Shown here: positions 60,727 to 64,000 of the stretch, one piece after another | How the letters are laid out: each line of letters opens with the position of its first letter | Numbering within the stretch: position 1 is the first letter of the stretch | Origin: an uncultured Myxococcales bacterium | GTDB lineage: Bacteria; Myxococcota_A; UBA9042; DTJE01 | Assembly (NCBI GenBank): GCA_903857665.1 | Contig: CAIOFV010000122.1 | Span: 1 to 64,000 of the forward strand | Direction of reading: 5' to 3' | DNA: 64,000 nucleotides | The notes under the pieces: model-generated | Databases searched by the model: none | What the model saw: the letters and a program-made list of their open reading frames with translations, nothing else | What the model was told of the DNA's origin: nothing | Translations under genes and position numbers: made by a program

Positions 60727-63321
60727 TCAGGTCTCGGGGGGCGGGCGATCGAACACGTCCCCCAGCGCCGCGACCAGGTGGGCCATGGAATAGGGCTTCG
60801 CCAGGAACACCGTCGGGCATCCGTCGTCGCGCAGATCGGACAGGGCTTCCTTGCTGTAGCCGCTGCACAGCAGGATCGGGATGAGCGGGTTCACGGCGCG
60901 CACCCGTCGATACACCTCGGCGCCTCCCATGCGGGGCATCGTCAGGTCCAGCATCACGGCCCCCAGGTCGGGTCGAGCCTGGAACATCGCCCAGGCTTCC
61001 TCGCCGTCCACGGCTTCGACGACCGTCAGCCCCAGTCGCTCCAGCATCAACCGCGTCGAGTTCCGGACGCCCGGCTCGTCCTCGACCAGCAGCAGCGTCC
61101 CCTGGAAGGCTCGCGGGCCGACCGCCCTGGCGGGGGCTTTGTCCTGCCTGGCCGCGACGCTGGTATCGACCGGGAAGTGGACCTGGAACGTCGTGCCCTG
61201 CCCCGACCGGGACCGGATCTCGATTCCGGCCCGGTGGGCGCGAAGGATGCCCCGGATCGCCGAAAGCCCCAGGCCGCGCCCGGTGGGCTTCGTGGTGAAG
61301 AACGGGTCGAAGATCCGCGCCAGAACCTCGTCGGTCATCCCCTGGCCGTTGTCGCGAACCGCAAGGGTCACGTAAGGCCCCGGGGGCAGGTCCTGGCCTG
61401 GCAGCCTTCGCTCGATGTCCTCCGGGCCCAGCACGCAGGCCTCGGTCGCCAGTTCCACCCGGCCGGGCCGTTCGCCGAAGGATTCGCTGGCGTTGGTGAC
61501 CAGGTTCATCACGACCTGCTGCAGTTGGACCGGATCGCCGCGCACCGAGGGAAGCGCTGGTGCCAGCCGGACCTCCAGCTCGACCGTCTTGAGGTGGCTG
61601 ACGCCCAGAAGCTCGCTCATCGCGGTGACCAGCGCGTTCAGGTCCACACGCTCGCTGCTGAAGGAAGCCCTTCCGGAATACGCCAGCAACTGGCGTGCGA
61701 GGCCCGCGGCACGCTGGATGCTGGCGTCCATCTGGTCCAGGAAACGGGACGGGTCCTTCCCCTCGCTGACCGTCAGTTTGCAAAGGCTCTGATACCCCTG
61801 GATGGACGAAAGAAGATTGTTGAAATCGTGGGCGATGCCACCGGCCAGCAGCCCCAGCCCTTCCAGTTTCTGCGCCTGGAGGTGGGCGTCCTCCTGCGCA
61901 TGGCGCTCCGAAACGTCGCGGGCCACCCAGACCGCGCACGCCCTACCGTCCACCTCGATGCCCATCGGCGCGATGCGCGCCTCGAAATGCACCCGCCCAC
62001 CGGGACCGTCGAGGGCGTATTCCAGCGATTCGACCCGGGCATCCATCAGTGCGCGTCCGACGGCGGCCTTCACGTCGCTCGCCAGCCCGGGCGGGAGCAC
62101 CTGCCCGACCGTCGTTCCCACCAGTTCGTCCGCAGGCTGCGTGAACCCGGATCGCTCGCCGCTGTGGACCTCGATGAACCGGCCTTCGGAATCCACCACG
62201 AGGATGCCGTCGGGCAGCACCTGCGTGACGGCGCGAAGCCGCGATTCGCTGCGGCGAAGCTGCTCGGTCATGCGCTCCGCCAGGTCTCGTGCACGCGAAC
62301 CCGTCCGGCTGATGGAATGAACCAGGGCTGCCAGCAGCAGCGAGAGCAGCAGCACGCCCACACCGGCGATCCACGGGCGGAAGATCTCGTAGGACCGGTA
62401 GAACGCCGGCCCCGCGCTGAACTCCAGCAACCAGCGACGGCCGCCGACGGTCTGCTCCGTGCGCTCTTCGAGGCCGGCGGGCGCGAATCGATGCCACCAG
62501 CGCGTCGGGAGGTCCAGGCCTCCATCCAGGAACGGTACCGAGTTCCCCGGGCCCGAAACGTCCGACATGCGAACCCGGACGCCCTCCACCGACAGGCGGC
62601 CCGTGGTGTCCTGGGCCAGCAGTCGCAGCAGGAACACCGCGTTCACGTATCCCGAAAAACGGCTTCGCCGCTCCTCGACGGTTGCAGGCACCTGGCCGCC
62701 CTCGTACATCGCCAGGCGCAGGATCAACCCGGGCCCTGCAGTGGGGGCCTGCATCACCGACATCGGCTGGCTGGCACGAACCTCCCCGGTGTCCCGGGCC
62801 TCGATCAAGGACTCCCGCTGCATCGGGGTGCTGGCGGAATTGAATCCCAGCGCGTTGGCGTTGGTGTCCTCCGGCTCGCCGTAAAGCACGATCGTGTCGT
62901 CGCCGAAATCGGCGCCTGGATGGATCCGCAGTCCCGGGTTCCCGTGCTCGGCGCGCAGGCGCTGCTCCAGCGGGCCCAGCCCCCCGTCCGGGACCGGGAC
63001 GCCGTAGGTCACCCCCAGGAGGCCGGGATACCGATGGTCCAGACCCATCGCCCCCAGCAGGGTACGGAATCGATCCCGATCCAGGCGCCCGCCCGCCAGT
63101 TCGAAGCCACGGACGGACCGAAGCAGGTCCTCGCAGATCCGCAGCCGCTCGGACCACCTTCCCTCGGCTTCGACCACCGCCGCGTCGAACCGTGCCCGGG
63201 CCTCCCGCTCCCGCTGGATGCGCATCACGTGGGCGGTCCCGAGCGTGGCCAGGGCCCCGCCGACCAGGATCCAGGTCGTGACCCGGTGTCGAAGGCCCTT
63301 CATGGTCGTCCACGGATTCAT
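60727..63321 (-). CDS. CHASE-PAS hybrid sensor histidine kinase
   Basis: An 864-residue membrane sensor. One helix near residues 13-33, a CHASE domain of about 270 residues (DRDRFRTLLGAMGLDHRYPGLLGVTY near 85-110, FNSASTPMQRESLIEARDTGE near 165-185), then a second helix near 330-350. The PAS domain is at about 385-490 (VLPDGILVVDSEGRF). The phospho-His lies in GGIAHDFNNLLSSIQ near residue 497, and the ATP-binding domain has NLVTNASES near 608 and GLGLSAIRG near 693. A C-terminal receiver has DLTMPRMGG near 790 with the phospho-Asp, and AKPY near 842. CHASE senses small extracellular ligands; here the ligand is unknown and no response regulator is adjacent. Confidence 0.9.
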   Translation of the reverse strand: MNPWTTMKGLRHRVTTWILVGGALATLGTAHVMRIQREREARARFDAAVVEAEGRWSERLRICEDLLRSVRGFELAGGRLDRDRFRTLLGAMGLDHRYPGLLGVTYGVPVPDGGLGPLEQRLRAEHGNPGLRIHPGADFGDDTIVLYGEPEDTNANALGFNSASTPMQRESLIEARDTGEVRASQPMSVMQAPTAGPGLILRLAMYEGGQVPATVEERRSRFSGYVNAVFLLRLLAQDTTGRLSVEGVRVRMSDVSGPGNSVPFLDGGLDLPTRWWHRFAPAGLEERTEQTVGGRRWLLEFSAGPAFYRSYEIFRPWIAGVGVLLLSLLLAALVHSISRTGSRARDLAERMTEQLRRSESRLRAVTQVLPDGILVVDSEGRFIEVHSGERSGFTQPADELVGTTVGQVLPPGLASDVKAAVGRALMDARVESLEYALDGPGGRVHFEARIAPMGIEVDGRACAVWVARDVSERHAQEDAHLQAQKLEGLGLLAGGIAHDFNNLLSSIQGYQSLCKLTVSEGKDPSRFLDQMDASIQRAAGLARQLLAYSGRASFSSERVDLNALVTAMSELLGVSHLKTVELEVRLAPALPSVRGDPVQLQQVVMNLVTNASESFGERPGRVELATEACVLGPEDIERRLPGQDLPPGPYVTLAVRDNGQGMTDEVLARIFDPFFTTKPTGRGLGLSAIRGILRAHRAGIEIRSRSGQGTTFQVHFPVDTSVAARQDKAPARAVGPRAFQGTLLLVEDEPGVRNSTRLMLERLGLTVVEAVDGEEAWAMFQARPDLGAVMLDLTMPRMGGAEVYRRVRAVNPLIPILLCSGYSKEALSDLRDDGCPTVFLAKPYSMAHLVAALGDVFDRPPPET

Positions 63322-63492
63322 GCCCCGGTTCCTCGATCGCAGACTCCCTGGAAATCGAACCTTAGCACGATGCCCCCCGCGCGGAACACCCCTTCGCGGA
63401 GCGCCCCTACCGGCCTGGCGCCGGGGCTGGTATCCTTCCGCCCGCGGTGCCGGGCGCTGGGCGGCTTCCGCGCGGCCTGTTCGAGGTGTGCG

Positions 63493-64000
63493 ATGATCGA
63501 AACGACACCGGGTGCGCTGGATCGCCTGCGGCAGATCGGCGCATATGCGCTGGACATGGACGGGACCACCTACCTGGGCGGGCGGCTGCTGCCGGGGGCC
63601 GGGGCGTTCGTGGGCCTGATGCTGGCGCAGGGCATCCCCTTCACGTTCCTGACGAACAACTCGTCGAAGAGCCGGGCCGAATACGGGCGCAAGTTGACTG
63701 CGCTGGGCCTGCCGTGCGGCGAGGAACGCGTGATGACCTCGGGCGAGGCTACCATCCGGTACCTGCTCCGGGAACGACCGGGCCAGCGGGTCTACCTGGC
63801 CGCCACGCCCTCCTTCGAGGCCGAGGTACGCGAGGCCGGGATCGTGCTGGCCGATGGCCGGGCGGACGCGGACCTGGCGGTGCTGGGATACGACACCACG
63901 CTGACCTTCGAGCGGCTGGTGACGCTGTGCGACCTGGTCCGGGACGGCAAGGCCCTGGTCGCCACGCACCCCGACGTGAACTGCCCGGTGGAAGGCGGGT
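63493..64000 (+). CDS. HAD-IIA phosphatase, 3-prime truncated by the window
   Basis: At least 169 residues are visible before the window ends. Motif I is ALDMDGTTYLG near 18-28, the standard double aspartate of HAD-IIA/NagD-like phosphatases; motif II is the threonine of TFLTNNSSKSR near 52-62. An alpha/beta cap begins near residue 75 (MTSGEATIRYLLRERP), as in p-nitrophenylphosphatase and NagD. The motifs beyond residue 170 are outside the window. It probably dephosphorylates a small sugar- or nucleotide-phosphate. It is divergent from the sensor kinase; GAGGTG precedes the ATG. Confidence 0.8.
   Translation, partial: MIETTPGALDRLRQIGAYALDMDGTTYLGGRLLPGAGAFVGLMLAQGIPFTFLTNNSSKSRAEYGRKLTALGLPCGEERVMTSGEATIRYLLRERPGQRVYLAATPSFEAEVREAGIVLADGRADADLAVLGYDTTLTFERLVTLCDLVRDGKALVATHPDVNCPVEGG

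Noticed and set aside
1-64000. CRISPR arrays, tRNA or rRNA genes, IS elements, toxin-antitoxin pairs and selenocysteine codons
   Set aside because: No regularly spaced repeats, no T-loop-like GGTTCGAATCC cloverleaf, no rRNA blocks, no transposase motifs and no in-frame TGA interrupting a clear domain were seen.

Overview
The window is a GC-rich (roughly two thirds G+C by eye), gene-dense bacterial chromosome segment with about 51 protein-coding genes on both strands, no rRNA or tRNA genes, no insertion sequences and no CRISPR array that I can see. Several traits point to Myxococcota or a close relative (an inference; no ribosomal marker is present). One surface protein ends in a MYXO-CTERM-like sorting tail. 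Many secreted lipoproteins carry the Asp/Ala/Pro/Val-rich linkers common in that group. There are hybrid sensor kinases, degenerate GGDEF proteins and DUF5924/DUF2914 membrane proteins. The gene content suggests a facultative lifestyle: oxygen-independent ferredoxin chemistry sits beside an O2-dependent 4-hydroxyphenylpyruvate dioxygenase.

Layout. 141-4276 (+): a flavin/Fe-S module (NuoE-, NuoF- and NuoG-N-like subunits plus a four-cluster ferredoxin) and a rubrerythrin. 4287-12604: M28 peptidase, polysaccharide flippase, PLP decarboxylase, a TPR protein, class II aldolase and a small lysozyme-like protein. 12632-15985 (+): glucan phosphorylase and an alpha/beta hydrolase. 15998-22176 (-): a five-gene periplasmic electron-transfer cluster (cytochrome c lipoprotein, DUF6599-like anchor, Tat-exported DUF362 protein, membrane polyferredoxin, Tat-exported Fe-S aldo/keto reductase). 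22322-35295: alpha-galactosidase, lipoproteins, HPPD, a shrunken GH2 glycosidase, cyclophilin, S46 peptidase, an ABC-2 exporter and more lipoproteins. 36000-40754 (+): iorA, iorB and an ADP-forming acyl-CoA synthetase, a complete route from aromatic 2-oxoacids to acids with ATP gain. 40831-49552: degenerate GGDEF, uridine kinase, methyltransferase, propeller lipoprotein, flavin reductase, uppP, trpS and an FAD protein. 49634-52103 (-): a metalloprotease with what looks like a separately encoded FTP propeptide. 52309-64000: DUF5924/DUF2914 protein, MYXO-CTERM protein, DEAD-box helicase, RNA methyltransferase, OPA transporter, HAD phosphatase, CHASE hybrid kinase and a truncated HAD-IIA phosphatase.

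How the parts may work together. IorAB would oxidise aryl-pyruvates to aryl-acetyl-CoA and the ADP-forming synthetase would harvest the thioester as ATP. IorA lacks the usual ferredoxin tail, so electrons must leave through a separate carrier; the 3285-3740 ferredoxin and the NADH-linked module at 141-3276 are candidates. The same 13-nt box occurs in the leaders of the first gene of that module, of iorA and of iorB, in two cases inside a similar predicted fold, which hints at shared control.

The two most interesting signals are the repeated leader element (50-122, 35895-35964, 37611-37630) and the 15998-22176 electron-transfer cluster. All family assignments come from reading motifs; no database search was possible.
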